Source: Spirochaetia bacterium
GTDB taxonomy: Bacteria; Spirochaetota; Spirochaetia; JABMQR01
Assembly: GCA_016784705.1 (NCBI GenBank)
Contig: JADHUD010000043.1
Location: 1 to 12,811, forward strand
Length of the DNA stretch: 12,811 nucleotides
Direction of reading: 5' to 3'
Shown here: piece by piece, positions 7,521 to 12,811 of the stretch
Layout of the letters: the number at the start of each line of letters is the position of its first letter
How positions within the stretch are numbered: the stretch's first letter is position 1
Position numbers and translations under genes: made by a program
The notes under the pieces: generated by a model
Seen by the model: the letters and a program-made list of their open reading frames with translations, nothing else
Databases searched by the model: none
Told to the model about the DNA's origin: nothing

Positions 7521-7550
7521 TTGACGTCAAGCCGTCATTTTTAGTAACAT
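7521..7550 (+). promoter_or_regulatory. Sigma70-type promoter of def-fmt, predicted to start at the def ATG
   Basis: A -35 box TTGACG (7521-7526, five of six matches) and a -10 box TAACAT (7545-7550, four of six) are 18 bases apart. Counting six bases past the -10 box places the transcription start at 7557, which is the A of the def ATG. The -35 box lies inside a 10-bp palindrome, TTGACGTCAA (7521-7530). Called by pattern only. Confidence 0.55.
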
Positions 7551-7561
7551 ACATGTATGTT
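7546..7561 (+). promoter_or_regulatory. 16-bp perfect palindrome covering the def -10 box and start codon
   Basis: AACATACATGTATGTT at 7546-7561 equals its own reverse complement. It covers five of the six -10 bases, the predicted transcription start and the def ATG (7557-7559). A dimeric repressor bound here would block RNA polymerase. A role as operator is inference; the symmetry is directly visible. Confidence 0.55.
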
Positions 7562-8057
7562 GGATATAATTACATTAGGAGATGAATTTCTCCGTGAAAA
7601 AACTGATAGAATAATCGATTTCGGCTCTGAAATAGCTGTTTTAGCAGATGCAATGATTGATACTATGCGCAGCGAACGGGGATTGGGATTAGCAGGTCCT
7701 CAGGTTGGTGTATTAAAAAGAATATTTGTGCTGGAACTGCCGGAAGAGGGATTTTCAAGGGTTTTCATAAATCCGGAAATTATCGAGACTTCGCAGGAAC
7801 TCTCCTCCTACGAAGAGGGGTGTCTGAGTATCCCCGGTATGTATTCTGATGTTATCAGACCGGCACGAGTAACTGTGCAGGCTCAGGATACCAAGGGTAA
7901 ACCGTTTACCATTAATGCTGAGGGGATGCTTGCAAGAGTAATTCAGCATGAAAATGATCATCTGCACGGCGTTCTGTTTATTGATCGATTGGATGAGGAT
8001 CGTAGGGAGCGTGTTCTGAAAGCCTATAAGAAACGGGAAAAACGCAGTAAATCATGA
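7557..8057 (+). CDS. def: Peptide deformylase
   Basis: A 166-residue metalloenzyme that removes the formyl group from the N-terminal methionine of new proteins. All three conserved motifs are present: GLGLAGPQVG (42-51), EEGCLSIP with metal ligand C89, and QHENDHLHG with H131, catalytic E132 and H135. The first motif has Gly where Ala is more usual (LAGPQ against LAAPQ). The length is normal. The start is ATG at 7557, giving MLDIITLGD, the expected N-terminus. There is no Shine-Dalgarno sequence in the 25 bases upstream (TTTTTAGTAACATACATGT precedes the ATG), and the promoter predicts a leaderless mRNA. The stop overlaps the fmt start as ATGA, the common def-fmt pairing. Confidence 0.95.
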   Translation: MLDIITLGDEFLREKTDRIIDFGSEIAVLADAMIDTMRSERGLGLAGPQVGVLKRIFVLELPEEGFSRVFINPEIIETSQELSSYEEGCLSIPGMYSDVIRPARVTVQAQDTKGKPFTINAEGMLARVIQHENDHLHGVLFIDRLDEDRRERVLKAYKKREKRSKS

Positions 8058-9007
8058 GGATACTCTTTGCCGGAACTCCCGAAATAGCAGTTCCCTCTCT
8101 CCGGAAAATTGCCGGAGATTTTGCTGTGTGCGGAGTGCTTACAAACCCGGACAGAATTCGCGGCAGAGGAAAAAAAATACTACCTTCACCGGTTAAACAG
8201 GCTGCAATGGAGTTTGACATTCCGGTTGTGCAGCCTGAGAGACTTTTCCGTGAAGCACGGGAAGCAGTTGCAGCTCTTAATCCTGATTTACTGGTAACCT
8301 TTGCCTACGGACGGATTTTCGGCCCAAAATTCCTTGCAATTTTTCCAATGGGCGGAATCAATATACACCCGTCCCTTCTTCCTAAGCTTCGCGGCAGCTC
8401 ACCCATTCAGTCAGCATTGTTGGGAGGATTGAGAAAAACCGGTATAACTATTCAGGAAATTGCACTTGAGATGGATACGGGAAATATTTTGATGCAGAAA
8501 GAGATACCGCTTTACGGTACAGAAACCTCTGAAAGCCTGGCTGAAACTGTCTCTGAGACAAGTGCCGGGATGCTTCATGAACTTCTGCAGAATATCCGGA
8601 ATGGTACCGTAACCTCAATCGCTCAGGATGAAAATGAAGCTACCTATTGCGGTAAGATTGAGAAAAGTGACAGGAAAATTGACTGGAAAAAAGATGCGGA
8701 AATACTCAGCAATGAGATTCGTGCTTTTATTCCCTGGCCTAAATCGGTTACGACCTTTAAAGCAAAAAATCTCATGATAACCTATGCACTGCCGATATCA
8801 GAACACCAGCTGCGTGTGGATACAGATTCCGCTGAGAGACCTGTTCCCGGAACTGTACTGCATGATCTCTCAAAAAGCGGTATAATTGTCGTTTGCGGGC
8901 GGGGAGGACTCCTGGTGACGGAATTACAGCTTGAGACGAAAAAAGTTATGCATTGGAAGGCATTTCTCCATGGGAATACCGATTTTCTGGGCTCTATACT
9001 GATTTGA
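8054..9007 (+). CDS. fmt: Methionyl-tRNA formyltransferase
   Basis: A 317-residue enzyme that formylates initiator Met-tRNA using 10-formyltetrahydrofolate, the reaction complementary to Def. The N-terminal Rossmann-like domain starts MRILFAGTPEIAVPSL. The active-site block is NIHPSLLPKLRGSSPIQ, with N103 and H105, and D141 lies in ALEMDTGNIL. A C-terminal OB-like domain follows (about 205-315), containing FIPWPKSVTTF. RGSS replaces the more common RGAA. The length is typical. ATG at 8054 shares ATGA with the def stop, and I see no strong Shine-Dalgarno sequence ahead of it, so it probably depends on ribosomes finishing def. Confidence 0.95.
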   Translation: MRILFAGTPEIAVPSLRKIAGDFAVCGVLTNPDRIRGRGKKILPSPVKQAAMEFDIPVVQPERLFREAREAVAALNPDLLVTFAYGRIFGPKFLAIFPMGGINIHPSLLPKLRGSSPIQSALLGGLRKTGITIQEIALEMDTGNILMQKEIPLYGTETSESLAETVSETSAGMLHELLQNIRNGTVTSIAQDENEATYCGKIEKSDRKIDWKKDAEILSNEIRAFIPWPKSVTTFKAKNLMITYALPISEHQLRVDTDSAERPVPGTVLHDLSKSGIIVVCGRGGLLVTELQLETKKVMHWKAFLHGNTDFLGSILI

Positions 9008-9022
9008 ACAATCTATTGTGTA

Positions 9023-9051
9023 TTTACTAATTACCGGATGAGTTCTATCAT
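9023..9051 (+). promoter_or_regulatory. Candidate promoter of the patatin gene
   Basis: TTTACT (9023-9028, four of six matches) and TATCAT (9046-9051, five of six) are separated by 17 bases. The predicted transcription start is 9057-9058, at the ATG of the next gene, which lacks a Shine-Dalgarno sequence. The -35 box is weak, so this is a moderate call. Confidence 0.45.
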
Positions 9052-9056
9052 TAATT

Positions 9057-11306
9057 ATGAAATTACGCTTGTCATTGCTGATAATTATAGTATTAACTTC
9101 TGCATTAACACTTCCTGCAACCGTTCCGGGATCACTGAAGAGCTGGAAACCCGATGGGTCTGGAGATATCCCCAAAGTTGCGGTGGTGCTTTCAGGAGGA
9201 GTTGCTCTCGGCTTTTCCCATATCGGAGTGCTCAGGGCAATTGAAGCTGCCGGAATTCCCATAGACATGATAACCGGTACCAGTATGGGTGGGTTGGTTG
9301 GTGGATTATATGCAGCTGGCTATTCCCCCAATGATATTGAAAAAGTAACTACCGATACCGACTGGCTGCAGATGTTTATTGCGCCTGACTCTTTCCTTAC
9401 CTACCTTGCAGGGCCGGTAATTGATGAACATAAAATGCTGATATCATTCAATTTTGATTCATACGGAATTGGAAAAACTCTGGGAATAATTCCGGACCAG
9501 CAAATTCTCAACAAACTATCCAGATTACTAATACGAGTCTCGGATATACGTGATTATGATAATCTGCCGATTCCTTTCAGATGTGTGGCGGCAGACATTA
9601 TCAGCGGTAAAGAGCGAGTATTCGACAGCGGCAGACTTGTTGAGTCTCTCCGGGCGAGCATGTCTATTCCCGGACTGTTTGCACCGTACCCCATTGATGG
9701 AAACTACTATATAGACGGTGGAGTTGTGAATAATCTTCCGGTAGATGCAGCCCTGAAGATGGGTGCAGATTTTATAATTGTGGTAAATGTTGATTCTGAA
9801 CAACCCGATTCAATTTCTGATTTCAGTTCAGTGGTTGATATTATTATCCGTACTGCAGGCATGGTGATTAATGCAAACGAGGCTGAGCAGGAGAAAAAAG
9901 CTGATATTCTCATTAAACCGGATCTGACCGGACTGGATCAGGCTGCTTTCTGGAAGTATGAAGAATTTATACAACGGGGAGAAATTGCAGCAGAGGAAAG
10001 CCGTGAGGTGCTTCAGCAGTTTGCAGAGATGCTGTCTGCATACCGGCCGCTTGAGTTTAAGGATCCTGACAGAGTAGGTGAGTACTTTGAACTGCCTATC
10101 CAGGCAGCATCCGACATAATACAGCGCGGAAATGAAGTTTCATCATTTCCTATCAGTATGTTTGAGCCGCTATTGAATCAGCCGCTTTCAGAGGATGTAC
10201 TCGATCGTCTGGTTCTCCGGGTTAATCAGGTTCTTACTTCGGGTTCATATGAATCTTTAGGATTCGGACTGGCCAGAATTCCTAAATCTGACAAGGTGTA
10301 TTATGCTCTTGAGCTGAATCCCATTTACCTACAGAGGGGAAAACATAGTGCAAATGCCGGGTTTATGTTCAACGGAGCCTATAGCACCTCTGCAGATTCT
10401 CCCGGTTGGCAGATTTCTCCAGGTTTTACCACTTCCTTGAAATTTATTGAGCTTCTGGGAGACAACTCATATATTATTGTTGATCTTAATCTTGAGGAAT
10501 CTCTTACCTCTTCAATACGTTTTTTCATGCCTATGAGCTCGGGAATATTTTTTGCTCCGCACATTAGCGGTGGAGAGAGAAGCTATAAAAAAATAGTGAA
10601 TTCCATCGAGCTGCATAACATTATTTCTTTTGTTGAAGCGGGTGAACTTACAGGATATAGAGTAAACGATTTTCTGGAGGTCGGGCTCGATGTTTTGGCC
10701 AGTTTTCAGTGGCAGAGAAGCGGAGTTTCCGGATCCGAGCTGCTAAGTGCGATAGAAATTCTTCCACTGGTTATACCGAGAATTTCATGGAATACCTGTC
10801 TGCCTTCACGGTTCATCCATGATGGAATACGCAGTAAGCATCAGATAGCATTTTCATTTATGAATCCGGATGCATGGTATCATCAGATTCTTCTGCAGCA
10901 TGAGCAGTTTATTCCGGTAGATATTAACGGTACCTTTTATTACGATATTTTCTATGGGTCCTACCGCGGTGCGATTTCAGCTCCCTGGACCTGTTTCGAT
11001 GTTGGCGGGTGGGATGGAATTCCCGGCTATTTATCGGAATTTCTTGCCTGTACTGATGCATTGACGGTTGGTGTTGGCTATCGCTACCGGATTCCAATTA
11101 TTTCAAAAGCTATCGGCATGGATACCTATACAATTGCACAATTCCGTGCAGGTAACGGATATGATGGATTTCCAGACTGGGATACTGTTTCAATCCGGTT
11201 TGGCGCTTCTGCCGGTATCGGTATAAATACAATTCTTGGAGATATGATAATTGGTATCGGCGTGAATCAGAGTTTAGAATTCGCATATTATCTATTGTTT
11301 AATTGA
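9057..11306 (+). CDS. Patatin-like phospholipase with POTRA and BamA-type barrel (PlpD-like type Vd autotransporter)
   Basis: A 749-residue exported protein. Residues 1 to about 21 are a signal peptide (MKLRLSLLIIIVLTSALTLPA). Residues about 38-330 are a patatin lipase domain: oxyanion loop SGGVALGFSHIG, nucleophile S76 in GTSMGG, and D220 of the Ser-Asp dyad in YYIDGGVVNNLP. Residues about 345-425 resemble one POTRA domain (PISMFEPLLNQPLSEDVLDRLVLRVNQVL). The remainder, to 749, is rich in alternating aromatic and hydrophobic strands typical of an outer-membrane barrel and ends YYLLFN. This order and length match type Vd autotransporters such as PlpD of Pseudomonas (about 730 residues), in which the barrel carries the lipase through the outer membrane. 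The likely substrate is phospholipid. The oxyanion loop has SGGVALG where GGGARG is common. ATG at 9057 has no Shine-Dalgarno sequence. The lipase is certain; the barrel is inferred from pattern. Confidence 0.88.
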   Translation: MKLRLSLLIIIVLTSALTLPATVPGSLKSWKPDGSGDIPKVAVVLSGGVALGFSHIGVLRAIEAAGIPIDMITGTSMGGLVGGLYAAGYSPNDIEKVTTDTDWLQMFIAPDSFLTYLAGPVIDEHKMLISFNFDSYGIGKTLGIIPDQQILNKLSRLLIRVSDIRDYDNLPIPFRCVAADIISGKERVFDSGRLVESLRASMSIPGLFAPYPIDGNYYIDGGVVNNLPVDAALKMGADFIIVVNVDSEQPDSISDFSSVVDIIIRTAGMVINANEAEQEKKADILIKPDLTGLDQAAFWKYEEFIQRGEIAAEESREVLQQFAEMLSAYRPLEFKDPDRVGEYFELPIQAASDIIQRGNEVSSFPISMFEPLLNQPLSEDVLDRLVLRVNQVLTSGSYESLGFGLARIPKSDKVYYALELNPIYLQRGKHSANAGFMFNGAYSTSADSPGWQISPGFTTSLKFIELLGDNSYIIVDLNLEESLTSSIRFFMPMSSGIFFAPHISGGERSYKKIVNSIELHNIISFVEAGELTGYRVNDFLEVGLDVLASFQWQRSGVSGSELLSAIEILPLVIPRISWNTCLPSRFIHDGIRSKHQIAFSFMNPDAWYHQILLQHEQFIPVDINGTFYYDIFYGSYRGAISAPWTCFDVGGWDGIPGYLSEFLACTDALTVGVGYRYRIPIISKAIGMDTYTIAQFRAGNGYDGFPDWDTVSIRFGASAGIGINTILGDMIIGIGVNQSLEFAYYLLFN

Positions 11307-11313
11307 TATTTTG

Positions 11314-11328
11314 ATGGTATTTTGCCAT
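11314..11328 (+). repeat. Weak hairpin downstream of the patatin gene
   Basis: ATGGTA (11314-11319) and TGCCAT (11323-11328) can form a 6-bp stem, one pair being G-U, with a 3-base loop, eight bases after the patatin stop. Only two further T residues follow before CGCGGG. It might help end transcription but is not a convincing terminator. Confidence 0.25.
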
Positions 11329-11347
11329 TTCGCGGGTGAATAATGTA

Positions 11348-11376
11348 TTGATTGAATATACAAAAATGAGTATTAT
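11348..11376 (+). promoter_or_regulatory. Promoter of the tRNA-Gly gene
   Basis: TTGATT (11348-11353) and TATTAT (11371-11376) are separated by 17 bases. The predicted start is about 11383, leaving a leader of about six bases before the mature tRNA 5' end at 11389. The spacing and position are what a stand-alone tRNA gene needs. Confidence 0.65.
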
Positions 11377-11388
11377 TAGCCTGTTCCT

Positions 11389-11459
11389 GCGGCTGTCGTA
11401 TAACGGCATTACCCGAGCTTCCCAAGCTCGTGACGAGGGTTCGACTCCCTTCAGCCGCT
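11389..11459 (+). tRNA. tRNA-Gly, anticodon CCC
   Basis: The sequence folds as a complete 71-base cloverleaf. The acceptor stem GCGGCTG pairs with CAGCCGC (11452-11458), and the discriminator base is T. The D arm contains GTATAACGG. The anticodon stem CGAGC/GCTCG closes the loop TTCCCAA, giving anticodon CCC, which reads GGG glycine codons. The T arm is GAGGG-TTCGACT-CCCTT with one G-U pair. The 3' CCA is not encoded, so it must be added by a nucleotidyltransferase. The gene stands alone with its own promoter between the patatin gene and a convergent alcohol dehydrogenase gene. Confidence 0.95.
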
Positions 11460-11537
11460 TAAGTTTCACTTGATTTTTGAGAAACCAGAACTTGTCAGGG
11501 CTTATCATTGATGTATCCCGTGATCGTTTCAGAAACT

Positions 11538-12578
11538 TTAAAATCTATTGATTACCGTTATGCCTGTTCCACTGAAACTGTCCATATTGATCAGAGCTTC
11601 AAGAGATTCCTCAAGGCTGATTCTCTTGTGGATCAGTTTTTCAGGTGCCAGTTTTCCAGCTTCAATCATAGCCAGCAGATCCGGATATTTATGGGCCTGC
11701 ATACCGTGACTTCCAAGGATTTCAAGCTCATTAGCAATAATTTTATCCATTGGTACTTTGGGATGTTTATGATCACCAAGCATCAGCCCTACCTGAATAT
11801 GTTTTCCGCGTTTTCGCAAGTTTTCAATTGAATTGAAAGATGTAGAGGGTGATCCGAGAGCGTCTAGTGAAACATGTGCACCACCATGGGTAAGTGCTAT
11901 GATGTTCTGCACAACATTTTTAGTATTTGATGCATTGACAGTCTCTGCAGCTCCTATCGACCTGGCAAAATCGAGTTTCTCATCACTGATATCTACAGCA
12001 ACCACCTTCGCACCAAGAGCTTTGGCAATCATGATTGCCGATAAGCCTATGCCTCCGCAGCCGTGAACAGCAACCCATTGTCCTGCAGAGACTTTTCCCT
12101 GCTCCACCAAAGCCCTGAAGGAGGTCACAAAACGGCAGCCCAGACTGGCAGCGGTATCGTAGCCGATTTCATCCGGCAGCAGGACCAGGTTTACATCAGC
12201 ATAATCAATGGATACATATTCGGCAAAGGAACCCCAATGGGTAAACCCAGGCTGGAATTGGTGATCGCAAACCTGGTGATTCCCCGAAGCGCACTGTGTA
12301 CAGTAACCGCAACCGCAGACAAAGGGCAATGTAACCCGGTCACCGATATTCCAGCGTAAAACAGCTTTTCCCTTTGCTGTTATTACGCCGGCAAGTTCAT
12401 GCCCGGGTATATGCGGCAGTTTGATATCAGGATCATGCCCCATCCATCCATGCCAGTCGCTGCGGCAAAGACCTGTTGCCATTACCTGGATTACTACGCC
12501 TTTATCAGATGGGATCGGGTCGGGTACATTTTGCATAGTTAACGGTTTGCCGAATTCTGTATACACTGCCGCTCTCAT
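11538..12578 (-). CDS. Zinc-dependent alcohol dehydrogenase, medium-chain family
   Basis: A 346-residue MDR-superfamily NAD(P)-dependent oxidoreductase. Catalytic zinc ligands are C38 (GLCRSDWHGW), H60 in GHE, and C148 (SLGCRF). Structural zinc ligands are C90, C93, C96 and C104 in CGCGYCTQCASGNHQVC. The nucleotide-binding Rossmann fold has GCGGIG (173-178) and ends its second strand in VVAVDISDEK, suggesting NAD rather than NADP. ATG at 12576-12578 has GAGG six bases upstream on its own strand. The substrate cannot be told; it probably interconverts an alcohol and an aldehyde or ketone. It faces the tRNA gene convergently and is divergent from the antitoxin gene. It is the only - strand gene in the window. 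Confidence 0.93.
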   Translation of the reverse strand: MRAAVYTEFGKPLTMQNVPDPIPSDKGVVIQVMATGLCRSDWHGWMGHDPDIKLPHIPGHELAGVITAKGKAVLRWNIGDRVTLPFVCGCGYCTQCASGNHQVCDHQFQPGFTHWGSFAEYVSIDYADVNLVLLPDEIGYDTAASLGCRFVTSFRALVEQGKVSAGQWVAVHGCGGIGLSAIMIAKALGAKVVAVDISDEKLDFARSIGAAETVNASNTKNVVQNIIALTHGGAHVSLDALGSPSTSFNSIENLRKRGKHIQVGLMLGDHKHPKVPMDKIIANELEILGSHGMQAHKYPDLLAMIEAGKLAPEKLIHKRISLEESLEALINMDSFSGTGITVINRF

Positions 12579-12605
12579 AAGTTACCTCGTTTCTACATAA
12601 GCTGC

Positions 12606-12639
12606 TGCTGATATTGAAGAAAACTATATCATATCAGCA
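12606..12639 (-). promoter_or_regulatory. 9-bp inverted repeat upstream of the alcohol dehydrogenase gene
   Basis: TGCTGATAT (12606-12614) and ATATCAGCA (12631-12639) are perfect reverse complements with a 16-base centre, 27 to 61 bases upstream of the dehydrogenase start. The centre-to-arm junction on the - strand contains TATGAT and TATAGT, which resemble -10 boxes, though I found no good matching -35 box. It could be an operator or a 5' leader hairpin. It may also act on the divergent antitoxin promoter. Confidence 0.45.
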
Positions 12640-12671
12640 AGGGCAAATGTAATGATTAATTCTAAAAAAAG

Positions 12672-12700
12672 TATGCATATCTGGATTTTACTGTTATAAT
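12672..12700 (+). promoter_or_regulatory. Extended -10 promoter of the antitoxin gene
   Basis: A perfect -10 box TATAAT (12695-12700) is preceded by TG at 12692-12693, forming an extended -10 element. The -35 position (TATGCA, 12672-12677) matches only three of six bases, as is usual for extended -10 promoters. The transcription start is predicted at about 12707, next to a cluster of inverted repeats. Confidence 0.6.
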
Positions 12701-12707
12701 AAACAAC

Positions 12708-12740
12708 AAACCAGGTCTGGTCTGGTTTGGTAAAGCCAGA
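12708..12740 (+). promoter_or_regulatory. Probable autoregulatory operator of the toxin-antitoxin operon
   Basis: Four half-sites lie between the promoter and the start codon: CCAG (12711-12714), CTGG (12717-12720), CTGG (12722-12725) and CCAG (12736-12739). They form nested inverted repeats: AAACCAG/CTGGTTT (12708-12714 and 12722-12728), ACCAG/CTGGT around GT (12710-12721), and TCTGG/CCAGA (12721-12725 and 12736-12740). Phd/YefM antitoxins typically repress their own promoter through such sites. The role is inferred from position and symmetry. Confidence 0.55.
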
Positions 12741-12762
12741 TAATAAATTTGGGGAGTAGCGG

Positions 12763-12811
12763 ATGATAGTGGATACCATAACAGAGGCTAAAGCTCAATT
12801 ATCAGCACTGA
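12763..12811 (+). CDS. Phd/YefM-type antitoxin, N-terminal fragment (cut by window edge)
   Basis: ATG at 12763 has GGGGAG (12751-12756) six bases upstream and opens a frame, MIVDTITEAKAQLSAL, that runs off the right edge. The pattern of a short beta strand followed by EAKAQLSAL is the standard N-terminus of Phd/YefM antitoxins (for example ISEAKAKLSAL), which bind DNA with this end and neutralise a toxin with the C-terminus. A toxin gene, often RelE/ParE-like, Doc or a PIN ribonuclease, would be expected just to the right. Only 16 residues are visible, but the operator-like repeats upstream agree. Confidence 0.65.
   Translation, partial: MIVDTITEAKAQLSAL

Noticed and set aside
9038..9244. 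Small open frame starting at ATG 9038 before the patatin gene
   Set aside because: It overlaps the patatin signal peptide and active-site coding region in another frame and has no recognisable protein features.
11299..11508. Open frame on the - strand across the tRNA region
   Set aside because: It runs through a complete, well-folded tRNA gene and its promoter, and resembles no protein family.
11462..11538. Scattered GTTTC/GAAAC repeats between the tRNA and the dehydrogenase gene, as a bidirectional terminator
   Set aside because: The pairings are only 4-7 bp, mutually exclusive and lack T runs on either strand.
11508..12359. Three + strand open frames opposite the alcohol dehydrogenase gene
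   Set aside because: They are antisense shadows of a - strand gene with all its catalytic motifs and a good ribosome binding site.
1..12811. CRISPR array, insertion sequence or prophage genes
   Set aside because: No repeat-spacer pattern, transposase, integrase or phage structural motif was seen in any frame.

Overview
The window looks like chromosomal DNA from a Gram-negative-type, double-membrane bacterium, most likely a spirochaete (Spirochaetota). The main support is gene order: a diadenylate cyclase gene, a YbbR-domain gene, acpS, truA, a further gene, then priA. This matches the order I remember from Borrelia (CdaA at BB0008 through PriA at BB0014). A large patatin protein with a predicted outer-membrane barrel fits an organism with an outer membrane. 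Several genes use TTG or GTG starts. The genus and the synteny are from memory and were not checked by search.

Layout. Positions 1-612 hold the 3' end of a glycerol kinase gene, followed two bases later by a cardiolipin synthase gene (615-2072). A well-formed sigma70-type promoter starts inside the last codons of that gene and drives a tightly packed group on the + strand: cdaA (2149), cdaR (2951), acpS (3361), truA (3740) and a family 4 uracil-DNA glycosylase gene (4515). Each of these overlaps its neighbour by 4 to 14 bases. A 12-bp perfect inverted repeat then separates the glycosylase gene from priA (5491-7461). A 95-base intergenic stretch with a tandem repeat, a promoter and a 16-bp palindrome leads into def-fmt (7557-9007). 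A 749-codon gene for a patatin-like type Vd autotransporter follows (9057-11306). A tRNA-Gly(CCC) gene with its own promoter lies at 11389-11459. To its right, a zinc-dependent alcohol dehydrogenase gene runs on the - strand (11538-12578). Divergent from it, at the right edge, is the start of a Phd/YefM-type antitoxin gene with an extended -10 promoter and repeated CTGG/CCAG half-sites.

How the genes fit together. Glycerol kinase and cardiolipin synthase both touch glycerophospholipid supply. The central block combines c-di-AMP signalling (CdaA/CdaR) with housekeeping enzymes for acyl carrier protein activation, tRNA pseudouridylation, uracil repair and replication restart. Def and Fmt remove and add the formyl group at translation initiation. 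The patatin protein is the clearest envelope or secreted factor. The segment right of the tRNA looks more accessory.

The most unusual non-coding signals are two genes, def and the patatin gene, that have no Shine-Dalgarno sequence and a -10 box placed so that transcription should begin at or next to the start codon. At def, a perfect palindrome covers the -10 box, the predicted start site and the ATG. There is no gene-free stretch longer than 300 bases, no CRISPR array and no insertion sequence.
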